This document shows positions 36,018 through 44,771 of a stretch of DNA of 64,000 bases, piece after piece. The notes beneath the pieces are model-generated. The model made no database searches. It had not been told where the DNA came from and worked only from the letters and a program-made list of their open reading frames with translations. Position numbers and translations under genes: made by a program. Position 1 is the first letter of the stretch, and each line of letters opens with the position of its first letter. This DNA comes from Clostridia bacterium (GTDB lineage Bacteria; Bacillota; Clostridia; Monoglobales; Monoglobaceae): assembly GCA_017620615.1 (NCBI GenBank), contig JAGAUW010000028.1, positions 17,077 to 81,076 on the forward strand, in the 5' to 3' direction.

Positions 36018-36063
36018 CTCTTTGTCTTGGAACGAATTTACAAAAATTTCCATTTCTATGGCG

Positions 36064-36098
36064 TTTCGACAATTATCTCAGCACGTGCTTTGTATAAT
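36064..36098 (+). promoter_or_regulatory. Spo0A-type SigA promoter of spoIIE
   Basis: TTTCGACAA at 36064-36072 is the exact reverse complement of the 0A box TTGTCGAA plus one base. It overlaps a TCGACA -35 (36066-36071), with a 21-base spacer to TATAAT (36093-36098). This long spacing is the known hallmark of Spo0A-activated SigA promoters such as B. subtilis spoIIE and spoIIG. The spoIIE start is 45 bases downstream. Confidence 0.75.
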
Positions 36099-36142
36099 GA
36101 GGGAAAACAGAGGCAAGAGTGAGTTACAAAGGAGGAAGAAAA

Positions 36143-38497
36143 ATGGCGGAATTGGAAATTTCAAGGTATAACGTACCGAAAAATGAGAGAATAACAAGAC
36201 CGAAAAATAAAAAAATTTTTTCGAAAACGGATTGGCTCGTGAGAGTTTTGGGTTTTTTTCTTGCTATGGCGATGCCCTACGGTGAGATGGCGCCTTTCGG
36301 GATTTCGTTTCTTGCTCAGGAACGAAAGCTGTCATTTAAAACGGTGGTGTCTTTGATTGCGATAAGTCTTGGAAGTGCGGCGGTGTGCGACCGATTGAGC
36401 TTTGTCAAATATGTGGGCGCGGGGATTATTTATATGGCGGTTTTGTTTGTGCTTGAAAATGGTGTGGCATTGAAGCCATTAACCGCCGCAATAGCAGGTG
36501 GGTGTGCAATAATCCTTTCGGGGCTTGTTACAATCTTTTGGGAGGGTTTCAGCTTTTCGGGATTTTTTGGACTTTTGTTTGAGGCACTGCTTGCTGTTCT
36601 TGGGGCTTTGGCTTTTGAAAAGAGTGCAAGTCTTGTGAGAAACAAGGAAATATCCTTGGAAAAAGTCGGAACAGAAGAAAAGCTCAGCATCGGTATTGTG
36701 ATTGGAATGGCGGTATTGAGCCTTAAGGAGATTTATATCGGCACAAACTTTTCGGTAATGAATTCTGTTGCAGCAGGAATTTTGCTGGTTATTTCCGCAA
36801 GCTGCGGAATGGGGTATTCAACAGGCACGGGAGTGGTGCTTGGAATTATTTGCGGAATAGGCAGTGATTATTTCCTGCCCATACTTGGGGCGTTTCGCTT
36901 TTGCGGATTTTTAGCCGGGCTGTTTTCGCGATTTGGAAAGGGCGGAACTATTGCAGGGGTTATCCTTGCCAATGCTGTTTTGGTGGTTTATACAGACGGA
37001 GCAATGGAGTCGATGCTCACCCTTTATGAAATTATGGCGGCGGCTGTTGCCTTTTCATTTGTGAAACCCAAAACACTTGCTCTTGCCCAAGAGGCGATAT
37101 GTCTTGATGCGGAAGAAAGGGCGGGAATAAGAAAGATAAAAGAAAACTTAAGGGCAAGACTTCACTCGATTGCTACGTCTTTTGAGGCAATGGCAAAGAC
37201 TCTGGAAAGACTTTCGGACAAATCAAACGAGGAAAACACCGAGGACGTTGCAACTTTTTTTGATACTGCGGCAGACAAGGTTTGCAAGAAGTGCGGAAAA
37301 AGCGGGATTTGCTGGGGTAAGGATTTTGACTTTACCTATCGGTCACTTTTTCGGCTTATGGAGACAATGGACGAAAAAGGTATCCTCAATCCGTCGGATG
37401 CAGAGCCGCTTTTCAAAACCCGATGCATAGACCTCCCGCGGCTTGTGGAGGAGCTCAATCATCAGCTTAATCTGCATCAGGTGAAGCGTGTGTGGCAAAA
37501 TAAGCTGAAAGAGAGCAGAAAAATTGTGGGTGAACAGCTTTTTGGGGTGTCGGATATAATCGGCAATCTTTCGAACGAAATTGAAAGTGATATACGGTTT
37601 GATGATATCTCGGAGCGTGAGGTAAAGCAAAAGCTCTCTGAAAATGGTATAAAGGTGAAGAAGATAGAAGCTTTCAGGGAGCAACAGGGAAGATACAAGG
37701 TGGAGCTTACCATAAAGCGTGACCGCCTGCAAGGTGATGAAATTGATGAAACAAGAAGGGTAATGAAAAATATTTTTCGGGGTGATATTTTGGTGGAAGA
37801 AAAGTTTTCTGAGGACGAAAGATATATGAAACTTTCGGTGTGTGAGGCTGAAAGATACAAGGTGGAAACGGACTTTGCTCTCAAAGCAGCATCCGAGGAA
37901 AACGGGGATAATTACAGATTTTCCCATATAAGTGGCGGAAAGTATGTGATTGCCTTGAGCGATGGAATGGGAACAGGCAGCCGTGCCGCCCGTGAAAGTC
38001 AGGCTATGCTTGAGCTTCTGGATAGTTTCCTGAGGGCAGGGTTTGATACACAGACAGCGGTTAAGTTCATAAATTCTGTTATGCTACTTAAATCTGACGA
38101 AGAAGCCTTTGTGACCATTGATATCTGTATAATTGACCTTTATACAGGTGAGGCAGAGTTCATAAAGACTGGGGCGGAGCCCAGCTTTATAATGCAAAAG
38201 GGCGGCGTGAATACTGTGAAAGCGGCGTCCCTTCCTGTTGGGGTTATTGCTGAAATGGAGGCGGAGAGGACCTTTAAAACCATAGCTGACGGTGATGTGA
38301 TTGTTATGGTGACAGACGGAGTCGAAACAAGGAACGAGGGCAGTATGTGGGTCAGTGAATTTTTGGAGGAGGCAAGGAAGAACGGAGAAGAGAGGAATCT
38401 TGCCGATAAAATTTTATCAAAAGCGATAGAAAATCAAAACGGAAAAATAACAGATGATATGACGGTGCTTTCGGTGAGACTAAGAGAAGTAAGTTAG
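36143..38497 (+). CDS. spoIIE: Stage II sporulation protein E
   Basis: Membrane PP2C-type phosphatase that dephosphorylates SpoIIAA and so releases SigF in the forespore; it also acts at the polar septum with FtsZ. Residues about 30-310 contain about ten transmembrane segments, residues 340-560 form the central regulatory region with a Cys-rich CKKCGKSGICW stretch, and residues 570-784 form the phosphatase domain with ALSDGMGTGSRAA, FVTIDICIIDL and VMVTDGVE. The start at 36143 is fixed by AAAGGAGGAAG. Marks the organism as spore forming. It has a Spo0A-type promoter upstream. Confidence 0.95.
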   Translation: MAELEISRYNVPKNERITRPKNKKIFSKTDWLVRVLGFFLAMAMPYGEMAPFGISFLAQERKLSFKTVVSLIAISLGSAAVCDRLSFVKYVGAGIIYMAVLFVLENGVALKPLTAAIAGGCAIILSGLVTIFWEGFSFSGFFGLLFEALLAVLGALAFEKSASLVRNKEISLEKVGTEEKLSIGIVIGMAVLSLKEIYIGTNFSVMNSVAAGILLVISASCGMGYSTGTGVVLGIICGIGSDYFLPILGAFRFCGFLAGLFSRFGKGGTIAGVILANAVLVVYTDGAMESMLTLYEIMAAAVAFSFVKPKTLALAQEAICLDAEERAGIRKIKENLRARLHSIATSFEAMAKTLERLSDKSNEENTEDVATFFDTAADKVCKKCGKSGICWGKDFDFTYRSLFRLMETMDEKGILNPSDAEPLFKTRCIDLPRLVEELNHQLNLHQVKRVWQNKLKESRKIVGEQLFGVSDIIGNLSNEIESDIRFDDISEREVKQKLSENGIKVKKIEAFREQQGRYKVELTIKRDRLQGDEIDETRRVMKNIFRGDILVEEKFSEDERYMKLSVCEAERYKVETDFALKAASEENGDNYRFSHISGGKYVIALSDGMGTGSRAARESQAMLELLDSFLRAGFDTQTAVKFINSVMLLKSDEEAFVTIDICIIDLYTGEAEFIKTGAEPSFIMQKGGVNTVKAASLPVGVIAEMEAERTFKTIADGDVIVMVTDGVETRNEGSMWVSEFLEEARKNGEERNLADKILSKAIENQNGKITDDMTVLSVRLREVS

Positions 38498-38605
38498 AAA
38501 AAGCAGAGAATTTTATATCGTCATTTTGGAACAATAAAAAAGTACCCTTGAAAAATTTTCAAAAGTGTGCTACCATATGTTTTAAATAAATGGGAGGGGA
38601 AAACG

Positions 38606-39442
38606 ATGTCTGTTCCAAAATGGGCAAATGCAAAGCAATACAAAGAACATATAAAGGAAAACAAAGGACCCTTTGTGGTTTATGTGCTTTTGCGCGGATT
38701 TGTGATTTTGTCTATGGTCATATCCTGTCTGAGGGGGAATTATGAAAACCTTTTCTTTTGTGCACTTGCTCTTGTTTTGTTTTTGCTTCCCGCATTTTTT
38801 GAAAAGAATTTCGGGATTGACCTTCCAAATATTCTTGAAATTGTGATTTTGTTGTTTATTTTTGCCTCTGTAATTTTGGGTGAAATGGGCAGTTATTATA
38901 CAAAAGTGCCTTTTTGGGACACTGTTCTTCACACGGTGAATGGCTTTTTGTGTGCAGCAATCGGTTTTGGACTCAGTGACATACTGAACAGAAACGATAA
39001 AATAAAATTCAAGCTGTCCCCTGTTTTTTTGGCAGTGGTTGCATTTTGTTTTTCTATGACAATCGGCGTGCTTTGGGAGTTTTTTGAATTTTTTTGTGAT
39101 GTTATTGTGAAAACCGATATGCAAAAGGACGCGGTTGTGAGCACTATAGTTTCTACTGCCCTCGGTGAAAGCACAAAAGAGCCCAAAGTAATAGAAAATA
39201 TAAAAGCTGTGGCGGTAAACGGCATAGATTTTGGCATAGATGGCTATCTTGATATTGGTCTTTTTGATACAATGAAGGATTTGCTTGTGAACTTTATAGG
39301 TGCTGCGGTTTTTAGTGTTATAGGCTTTGTTTATGTGAAAAGTCGTGGAAAAAGCAAAATTGCCAAGCATTTTATTCCAACCGTTGTTACACCCATCGAT
39401 GTGAAAGAAAAAAGTTATGAAGATGAAAATAAGGGAAATTAA
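38606..39442 (+). CDS. YjdF/DUF2238-like membrane protein
   Basis: A 278-residue membrane protein with about seven hydrophobic segments. The pattern PFWDTVLHTVNGFLCAAIGF and the following TIGVLWEFFEF resemble the YjdF / DUF2238 family of inner membrane proteins, in which the histidine and the WE-FE motif are conserved. Function unknown. The start at 38606 has GGGAGGGG upstream. The gene overlaps the start of bioY by 26 bases, so translation may be coupled. Confidence 0.65.
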   Translation: MSVPKWANAKQYKEHIKENKGPFVVYVLLRGFVILSMVISCLRGNYENLFFCALALVLFLLPAFFEKNFGIDLPNILEIVILLFIFASVILGEMGSYYTKVPFWDTVLHTVNGFLCAAIGFGLSDILNRNDKIKFKLSPVFLAVVAFCFSMTIGVLWEFFEFFCDVIVKTDMQKDAVVSTIVSTALGESTKEPKVIENIKAVAVNGIDFGIDGYLDIGLFDTMKDLLVNFIGAAVFSVIGFVYVKSRGKSKIAKHFIPTVVTPIDVKEKSYEDENKGN

Positions 39443-39947
39443 CCGTGTGGCGATATCTGCCGCTATTATCACTGTGTGCTCGTGGATTTGTCTTCCGGGA
39501 GCTGTTCCGTATACCTTCCAAACCTTTGGAGTGTTTCTTGCGGCGGCACTTTTTGGCGCAAAAAAAAGCACTCTGGCGGTGCTTATCTATATTCTGCTGG
39601 GGGTTGTTGGCCTGCCGGTATTTGCCGGTGGCAGAGGCGGGCTTGGTACAATACTGGGCGAAAGTGGCGGATACATAATGGCTTTTCTGCCCGCATCATA
39701 TTTGTGCGGACGAATTTGTGAGAATAGTCCTGAAAACAAGAAAAAGCAGCTTTTTGGAATGGCTTTGGGTCTTGGTATATGTTATTTCCTTGGAACGTTT
39801 TGGGCGTACGCGTTTTATCTTAAGGGTGGCGGTGTGGCTGCTTTTGGAACTCTTTTGGGTAGATTTGTGCTACCTTTTATTCTGCCTGATATGGCAAAAA
39901 TAATTATTGCACAAGTCGTTGCACAAAAACTTAAAAAGACAATATAA
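39417..39947 (+). CDS. bioY: Biotin transporter BioY
   Basis: The substrate-binding (S) component of an ECF-type biotin transporter, 176 residues with about five to six transmembrane segments. Typical stretches: CSWICLPGAVPYTFQTFGVF, the GLPVFAGGRGGLGTILGESGGYI region and the C-terminal FVLPFILPDMAKI. The energy-coupling genes are elsewhere. No BirA operator could be seen. Its start lies inside the previous gene. Confidence 0.9.
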   Translation: MKMKIREINRVAISAAIITVCSWICLPGAVPYTFQTFGVFLAAALFGAKKSTLAVLIYILLGVVGLPVFAGGRGGLGTILGESGGYIMAFLPASYLCGRICENSPENKKKQLFGMALGLGICYFLGTFWAYAFYLKGGGVAAFGTLLGRFVLPFILPDMAKIIIAQVVAQKLKKTI

Positions 39948-39977
39948 AATCCGCAAGGGAATGCACCCTGCGGATTT
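39947..39977. terminator. Bidirectional terminator between bioY and tatD
   Basis: AAATCCGCA-A-GGG pairs with CCCTGCGGATTT (39947-39959 with 39966-39977), one bulged A, six-base loop, T-run. Both genes converge on it. Confidence 0.8.
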
Positions 39978-39979
39978 TT

Positions 39980-40750
39980 TTAAATTGTGATGCCAAAAAA
40001 CCTGACAGCGTTTTCTCTTGTGATGCGGATAACATCGTCTCTTGGAAGACCTTTGATTTCCGCAATTTTTTCAGCTACCCGAAAGACCAGACTGCTGTCG
40101 TTCCTCGTTCCACGGAAAGGCTCGGGCGCCATATAAGGACAATCGGTTTCGATAAAGATGCGGTCGAGGGGAATTTCTTTCACCGCTTCAATTGCACGGC
40201 GGGAGTTTTTGAAGGTTACAACACCGGTAAAAGAAATATAAAAGCCCATTTTGATGAGTTCTTTTGCGGTTTCGGCGCTACCCGAAAAACAGTGGAACAC
40301 ACATTTTTTGATGTTTTTTTCGCGCAAGATTTCTATGCATTCCCCCTTTGATTCACGGTCGTGGATAATCACGGGCATATCAAGTTCTTTTGCTAAATCA
40401 AGCTGAGCCCGAAACCATTTTTTTTGAACATCTGGATGGGTGTCGTCATAATGATAATCAAGACCAATTTCGCCGATGGCAACCACCTTCGGATGACGAG
40501 AGAGCTCTCTTAAAGTATCTATGTCAGAATTTTGCATAGAGTGAGTGCAGCTTGGGTGAACACCAACCGAGGCATAGACAAAATCATATTTTTCTGCAAG
40601 AGCAATGGAGGTTTTTGAAGACTCAATATCAGATGCAATATTGTTGAGAAGTCCAACATTTGCATTTTTGATTTTTTGGATTACTTCGTTGCGGTCACTG
40701 TCGAACATATTGTCATCAAGGTGTGCGTGTGTATCATATAAAAAGTTCAT
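39980..40750 (-). CDS. tatD: TatD-family metal-dependent hydrolase (DNase-like)
   Basis: An amidohydrolase-like TIM barrel nuclease. Metal ligands: YDTHAHLDD at the start, GEIGLDYHYD near residue 93-102, HDRES, VFHCFSG, and the acidic ligand in ETDCPYMAPEP. 256 residues is the usual size for the YcfH/TatD group. It runs opposite bioY and downstream of a terminator. Ribosome site is moderate. Confidence 0.92.
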   Translation of the reverse strand: MNFLYDTHAHLDDNMFDSDRNEVIQKIKNANVGLLNNIASDIESSKTSIALAEKYDFVYASVGVHPSCTHSMQNSDIDTLRELSRHPKVVAIGEIGLDYHYDDTHPDVQKKWFRAQLDLAKELDMPVIIHDRESKGECIEILREKNIKKCVFHCFSGSAETAKELIKMGFYISFTGVVTFKNSRRAIEAVKEIPLDRIFIETDCPYMAPEPFRGTRNDSSLVFRVAEKIAEIKGLPRDDVIRITRENAVRFFGITI

Positions 40751-40775
40751 ATTTTTTGCCTTTCTTTTGGTTGAA

Positions 40776-40803
40776 AAACCGGGCGGGGTTCCCCGCCCGG
40801 TTT
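40776..40803 (-). terminator. Very strong terminator (13-bp perfect stem)
   Basis: AAACCGGGCGGGG (40776-40788) pairs exactly with 40791-40803, separated by only two bases. On the minus strand it follows the Lrp-aminotransferase pseudogene and ends in TTTTTC. Confidence 0.85.
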
Positions 40804-40805
40804 GT

Positions 40806-41591
40806 TTATTTTAATTTTTTAATAAAGGTTTCTATGCGGTTTAATGCTTCGTTGATGCTGTCAAGAGAGTATGCATAGGAGCATCTTATATGACCCTCTC
40901 CACAGTCACCGAAAGCATTGCCGGGGATGACTGCAACTTTCATATCATAAAGGAGCTTTTCGCAGAAATCATTTGACGAAAGTCCGGTGCTTTTTATTGA
41001 CAGAAAGGCATAGAAAGCGCCTTGTGCCTCGAAATGGTCAAGACCCATATCGTTGGAGACTTTAACAATGATTTTCCTGCGGTTGTCATATTCATCTCGC
41101 ATAACCTCCCTGTCGTCTTCACTTTCTGTTACAAACACGGTGCCGCCTTCTTTGTATATTTTGAGAACAAAATGAGTTGCTGTGCTGAGAACACCTTCCA
41201 TTGGTGCAAGGTGTTCTGAAACGAAAAGAGAAATATCTTTGATGCTTTCACCTTCAACGGTGATGCCAAAGTCATAACTTCCGCTCATAAGGTTTAAGCA
41301 TTTAACCTGCGGATATTGATAAATGCGCTGAGCTAGACGGTTAAAACCATTATGACGCTGGGGCGTGACTTTGAGTTCTATGTATGCTGAAACGACATTC
41401 CTTTCAGGAACCTTGCTCCAATTCACAATGGCTCCATAACCAAGGATGACACCATCTTTTTCGAGCTGGTCAATGGCGGCTCCGGCATCGGCAACGGTCA
41501 TATCCATCATTGTGGCTATCTGTTCCAAAGACAGCTTGCAGTTGTCGTGAAGAATGTCAACTAACTTCTTTGCATTTTTAATTTAGCTCAT
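40806..41591 (-). pseudogene. Broken Lrp/AsnC regulator fused to the C-terminal end of an aminotransferase
   Basis: The expected start is the ATG at 41591, nine bases after GGGAGG, and behind a good promoter; the third codon is TAA (41585-41583). The same frame then continues through the Lrp/AsnC winged helix (LEQIATMMDMTVADAGAAID), its ligand-binding domain to about TESEDDREVM, and directly joins the last about 90 residues of a class I/II aminotransferase (FEAQGAFYAFLSIK, AVIPGNAFGDCGEGHIRCSY). In Clostridia an Lrp gene often precedes an aminotransferase gene; here some 280 aminotransferase residues including the PLP lysine are missing. Two lesions: a nonsense at codon 3 and an in-frame deletion fusion. 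Confidence 0.8.
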
Positions 41592-41650
41592 AAATTTTTG
41601 CCTCCCGGAGTTTTCATTAAAGTTTATACAGATTTTTATAGTTGAACTAC

Positions 41651-41679
41651 AGTATACCATTTTTTTGCCAACTAGTCAA
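41651..41679 (-). promoter_or_regulatory. Promoter of the Lrp-aminotransferase pseudogene
   Basis: On the minus strand TTGACT (41679-41674), 17-base spacer, TATACT (41656-41651). About 53 bases before the ATG. Confidence 0.75.
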
Positions 41680-41728
41680 CTTGAAGAAAATTAAATAAAG
41701 AGGTAAACTTTAAAACAACAAAAATCCC

Positions 41729-41757
41729 TTGATTTTTACATGGAAATAGTGTAAAAT
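41729..41757 (+). promoter_or_regulatory. Probable promoter for the M23 endopeptidase leader
   Basis: TTGATT (41729-41734), 17 bases, TAAAAT (41752-41757). It would give a leader RNA of about 270 bases containing the two three-armed hairpin modules. A second TATAAT at 41822-41827 lacks a good -35. Confidence 0.55.
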
Positions 41758-41833
41758 GAAATAGATTGTAACAAAAATTTAACAATATGTTTAAGACAGG
41801 TTAATTTTTTATTGATATGATTATAATCAATGT

Positions 41834-41998
41834 CGTAGGAAACGGCAGAAAGCCGTTTCAAGCGGAATGAATTCCGCAACTTTCAAACCAAGGGTTTGAA
41901 AGCTACGCTTGATTGCAATAAAGTCGGCTTGTGAAAACACAGTTTTCACAATAGTTTGCTAAAATTAGCAAACGGAAACATTAAAATGTTTCACCGAC
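41834..41998. repeat. Two consecutive three-armed hairpin modules (cloverleaf-like)
   Basis: Module 1: a closing CGTAG/CTACG stem (41834-41838, 41903-41907) enclosing three perfect hairpins: 41839-41846/41852-41859, 41862-41867/41872-41877 and 41880-41889/41893-41902. Module 2: GTCGG/CCGAC (41923-41927, 41994-41998) enclosing 41929-41938/41942-41951, 41954-41961/41966-41973 and 41975-41981/41986-41992. Arms are spaced by one or two bases. There are no genes in 41592-42035. It may be a structured leader RNA or a palindrome-rich interspersed repeat. Confidence 0.8.
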
Positions 41999-42035
41999 AA
42001 TTATTATAAAAAAACAGTGCCAAAGAGGTGATTTT

Positions 42036-43559
42036 TTGAATTTGAAAAACGAGACGGAAGAACAAAAAGTTTTTATTTCAGAAAAAATGAAATCCTTACA
42101 ATCCAAGCTTCTTGATTTTTGTGAAAATATAGGTGAAAAGGTTTTAAACATTTTCGAAAGAAAAAATGTCAAACGACTCCCATCAGAAGAAATGCTTGCA
42201 TACAAAAAAAGCGTCAAGTCTTTGTGGAGAGAGTCTGGACGAAGTATTTTAAGTGCGTCAGCGACTGCACTTGTTATTATTGTAGTTTGCACAGCGGTGA
42301 ATCTTTTGGGCTGGAGTCTTGGCTATGAAGTTATTGTTGACGGCGAAAATATCGGTATGGTTACAGATAAAGCCGTGGTTTATGATGCAATATGCGAAAC
42401 CCGTGACGAAATAAAGACTTATCTTGGCGATGCATCGTATAGCAAAGAACCAGTTTTTGTCCGCAGAATTGTGGAAGAAAAAACTTTGAGCACAAAAGAC
42501 GACTTAAAGCGCGCACTCCTTTCCAATGTGGATATGATGGTTGAGGCGTTTGGTGTATATATTGACGGAAAGCTCACGCTTGGCGTTTCAAGTGCTGATG
42601 CTGCTGAATGGGTTTTTGCAAGTTATAAAAAGAAATTCGCGGGCGAAGAAATAGCAGAGGATATGTCTGTTGATTTTTGCGAAAAAATTGACATCAAGAA
42701 AGAATTTCTTCACATAGCGCTTCTTAACACCCCTGAGGAAGCCCTTGAAAGCCTTTCTGGGAACACAAAAGAGCTTACGTCGTATACCGTCGAGGAGAAC
42801 GACAGTTTGTGGAGTATAGCAAAAAAATATGACACGACTGTTGAACATATTCTTGCTATGAATGATGAGATAACCGAAAACATTAGGGAGGGAATGGTAA
42901 TAAAGGTTGAGGAAGCTGTTCCGCTCCTTTCTGTACGTACTGTACAGACGGTGTCCCTTGTAGAGCCGGTTCCATATACTGTGGAAAAAATAAAGGATGA
43001 CAGCCTTTATGAAGGTAGAACAGAGGTGAAACGAAGCGGTATTGACGGCAGTGCAAAGATTCTTGCCCGTGTTACCAAAATTAACGGCAAGGAAGTTCAA
43101 AAAGACGTGCTTGAAAGCGAGACTGTTTCAGAACCGGTTTCTCAGATTGAAAAAATAGGAACAAAAAAACGCCCTGCCACCACTGGCTCAGGGACGTTTA
43201 TATCACCTACCTTTGGAACACTCTCATCCCGTTATGGCGGAAGATGGGGAAGACAACATACGGGTATTGATATTGCAGGCAGTTATAATTCGGCCATTAA
43301 GGCGGCAGATGGAGGGAAAGTTACCTATGCCGGCTGGATGTCAGGATACGGAAATTACGTGGTTATTGACCACGAAAACGGCTATCAGACAGGTTATGGT
43401 CACTGTGCATCCCTTTTGGTCAGTGAGGGTGACAGAGTGGCAAAGGGTGAGATAATTGCAAAAATGGGCAACACCGGACGAAGCACGGGAACACATCTTC
43501 ATTTTGAAGTTAAAAAGAATGGGGAATTTGTGAACCCCTTAAAATACGTAGGATATTGA
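42036..43559 (+). CDS. Membrane-anchored LysM/G5/M23 cell-wall endopeptidase
   Basis: Probable peptidoglycan endopeptidase. A cytosolic N-terminus of about 70 residues is followed by a transmembrane segment near 75-95, a long domain to about residue 250, a LysM domain (SYTVEENDSLWSIAKKYDTT), a G5 domain (VRTVQTVSLVEPVPY through KINGKEVQKDVL) and a C-terminal M23 metallopeptidase with HTGIDIAG, GYGNYVVIDH and HLHFEV. 507 residues. TTG start with AGAGGTG upstream. It sits 25 bases before a WalR-like regulator gene, fitting envelope control. Preceded by an unusual structured leader. Confidence 0.88.
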   Translation: MNLKNETEEQKVFISEKMKSLQSKLLDFCENIGEKVLNIFERKNVKRLPSEEMLAYKKSVKSLWRESGRSILSASATALVIIVVCTAVNLLGWSLGYEVIVDGENIGMVTDKAVVYDAICETRDEIKTYLGDASYSKEPVFVRRIVEEKTLSTKDDLKRALLSNVDMMVEAFGVYIDGKLTLGVSSADAAEWVFASYKKKFAGEEIAEDMSVDFCEKIDIKKEFLHIALLNTPEEALESLSGNTKELTSYTVEENDSLWSIAKKYDTTVEHILAMNDEITENIREGMVIKVEEAVPLLSVRTVQTVSLVEPVPYTVEKIKDDSLYEGRTEVKRSGIDGSAKILARVTKINGKEVQKDVLESETVSEPVSQIEKIGTKKRPATTGSGTFISPTFGTLSSRYGGRWGRQHTGIDIAGSYNSAIKAADGGKVTYAGWMSGYGNYVVIDHENGYQTGYGHCASLLVSEGDRVAKGEIIAKMGNTGRSTGTHLHFEVKKNGEFVNPLKYVGY

Positions 43560-43584
43560 TTTTTTACCCAAGGAGGGCGAAAAA

Positions 43585-44280
43585 ATGAGCAAAAAAATAC
43601 TTATAGTGGATGATGAGAAACCAATTGTTGAAATATTGAAAATAAATCTTCAGAAAGAGGGATATGAAACCCTTGAGGCGTTTGACGGCGAAGCAGCTGT
43701 CAACATCGCTATGCAGGAGGAGCCTGATCTTATGCTCCTTGACGTTATGCTTCCAAAGCTTGACGGTTTTTCGGTTCTTAAGAAAATACGCGAGAAATCT
43801 TCTGTGCCGATTTTGATGCTTACCGCGCGTGAAGAAGAATTTGACAAGGTTTTGGGGCTTGAGCTTGGTGCTGATGACTACATAACAAAGCCCTTCAGCA
43901 TCAGAGAGCTTATGGCAAGAGTAAAGGCGCATATGAGAAGAACAGAGACGGCTTTTGCGGATAAGCAGGAAAAGTCTGCCGACAAGCTTGAAATTGGTTC
44001 TTTTGTGTTTGATTACAACAGATATGAGCTTTACAAAAATGGTGAGCATATCGAAATTACTATCAGGGAATTTGAACTGATAAAGTTCCTGGCAAGCCAG
44101 CCAAACAAGGTTTTTTCACGGCAGAGCCTTCTGGAAAGTGTCTGGGGCTATGAATATTATGGCGACGACAGAACTGTTGATGTTACAGTAAGACGTCTCC
44201 GTGAAAAAGTGGAGGATGACCCGTCAGAGCCACGTTACATAATGACAAAACGTGGTGTGGGTTATTATTTTCAGCCCTGA
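43585..44280 (+). CDS. WalR/PhoB-family response regulator without adjacent kinase
   Basis: A 231-residue regulator: receiver domain with DDE at 9-11, the phospho-acceptor aspartate in MLLDVMLPKLDG and the KPF lysine, then an OmpR-type winged helix (YYGDDRTVDVTVRRLREKV). The sequence is WalR/YycF-like, and the next gene is rlmH, which lies at the end of the classical walRK-htrA-rlmH group, but no kinase gene follows. Stop overlaps the rlmH start (TGATG). Good GGAGGG ribosome site. Confidence 0.85.
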   Translation: MSKKILIVDDEKPIVEILKINLQKEGYETLEAFDGEAAVNIAMQEEPDLMLLDVMLPKLDGFSVLKKIREKSSVPILMLTAREEEFDKVLGLELGADDYITKPFSIRELMARVKAHMRRTETAFADKQEKSADKLEIGSFVFDYNRYELYKNGEHIEITIREFELIKFLASQPNKVFSRQSLLESVWGYEYYGDDRTVDVTVRRLREKVEDDPSEPRYIMTKRGVGYYFQP

Positions 44281-44762
44281 TGCTTGGCGTTACAATCCTT
44301 GCTGTGGGGAAAATGAAAGAAAAATTCCTTAATGATGCGGTTGGGGAATACGCGAAAAGACTTTCGGCTTATTGTAAGTTTGATGTGGTGGAGGTAAGGG
44401 ACGAAAAAACCCCTGAAAACCCGACCGAGACAGAAAAAAATATGATACTTGACCGCGAAGCAGAACAGATTTTGCAAAAAATCCCAAAAGGTGCCAAGGT
44501 TGTTTCCTTGTGCGTTGAGGGAAAACAGATGTCGTCACACAAGTTTGCTGATATGATTTCTGATTTTACGGTGAAGGGCTGCAGCAAAATTGTTTTTGTA
44601 ATAGGTGGCTCAATGGGACTTTCTGAAAAGGTGAAAAAAATTTCTGATATACGGCTCAGCTTTTCTGAAATGACCTTTCCGCATATGCTGATGAGGGTTA
44701 TCCTTGCGGAACAGCTTTATCGCGGATTTGCTATTTTAAGCGGAAAGACCTATCATAAATAA
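44280..44762 (+). CDS. rlmH: 23S rRNA pseudouridine-1915 N3-methyltransferase
   Basis: SPOUT-class methyltransferase that modifies helix 69 of 23S rRNA. It has the knotted-fold SAM region VFVIGGSMGLSEKVK and the C-terminal FSEMTFPHMLMRVILAEQLYRG that is a fingerprint of RlmH. 160 residues, full length. Start overlaps the response regulator stop. Confidence 0.95.
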   Translation: MLGVTILAVGKMKEKFLNDAVGEYAKRLSAYCKFDVVEVRDEKTPENPTETEKNMILDREAEQILQKIPKGAKVVSLCVEGKQMSSHKFADMISDFTVKGCSKIVFVIGGSMGLSEKVKKISDIRLSFSEMTFPHMLMRVILAEQLYRGFAILSGKTYHK

Positions 44763-44771
44763 AAACTCCGT

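Noticed and set aside
38582..39571. 329-codon minus-strand frame
   Set aside because: It lies opposite the YjdF-like and bioY genes, has no ribosome site and reads as low-complexity His/Asn/Lys-rich sequence typical of antisense frames.
41822..41827. TATAAT as main promoter of the endopeptidase gene
   Set aside because: No -35 at a suitable distance; the TTGATT-17-TAAAAT at 41729-41757 is a better candidate, though both remain possible.
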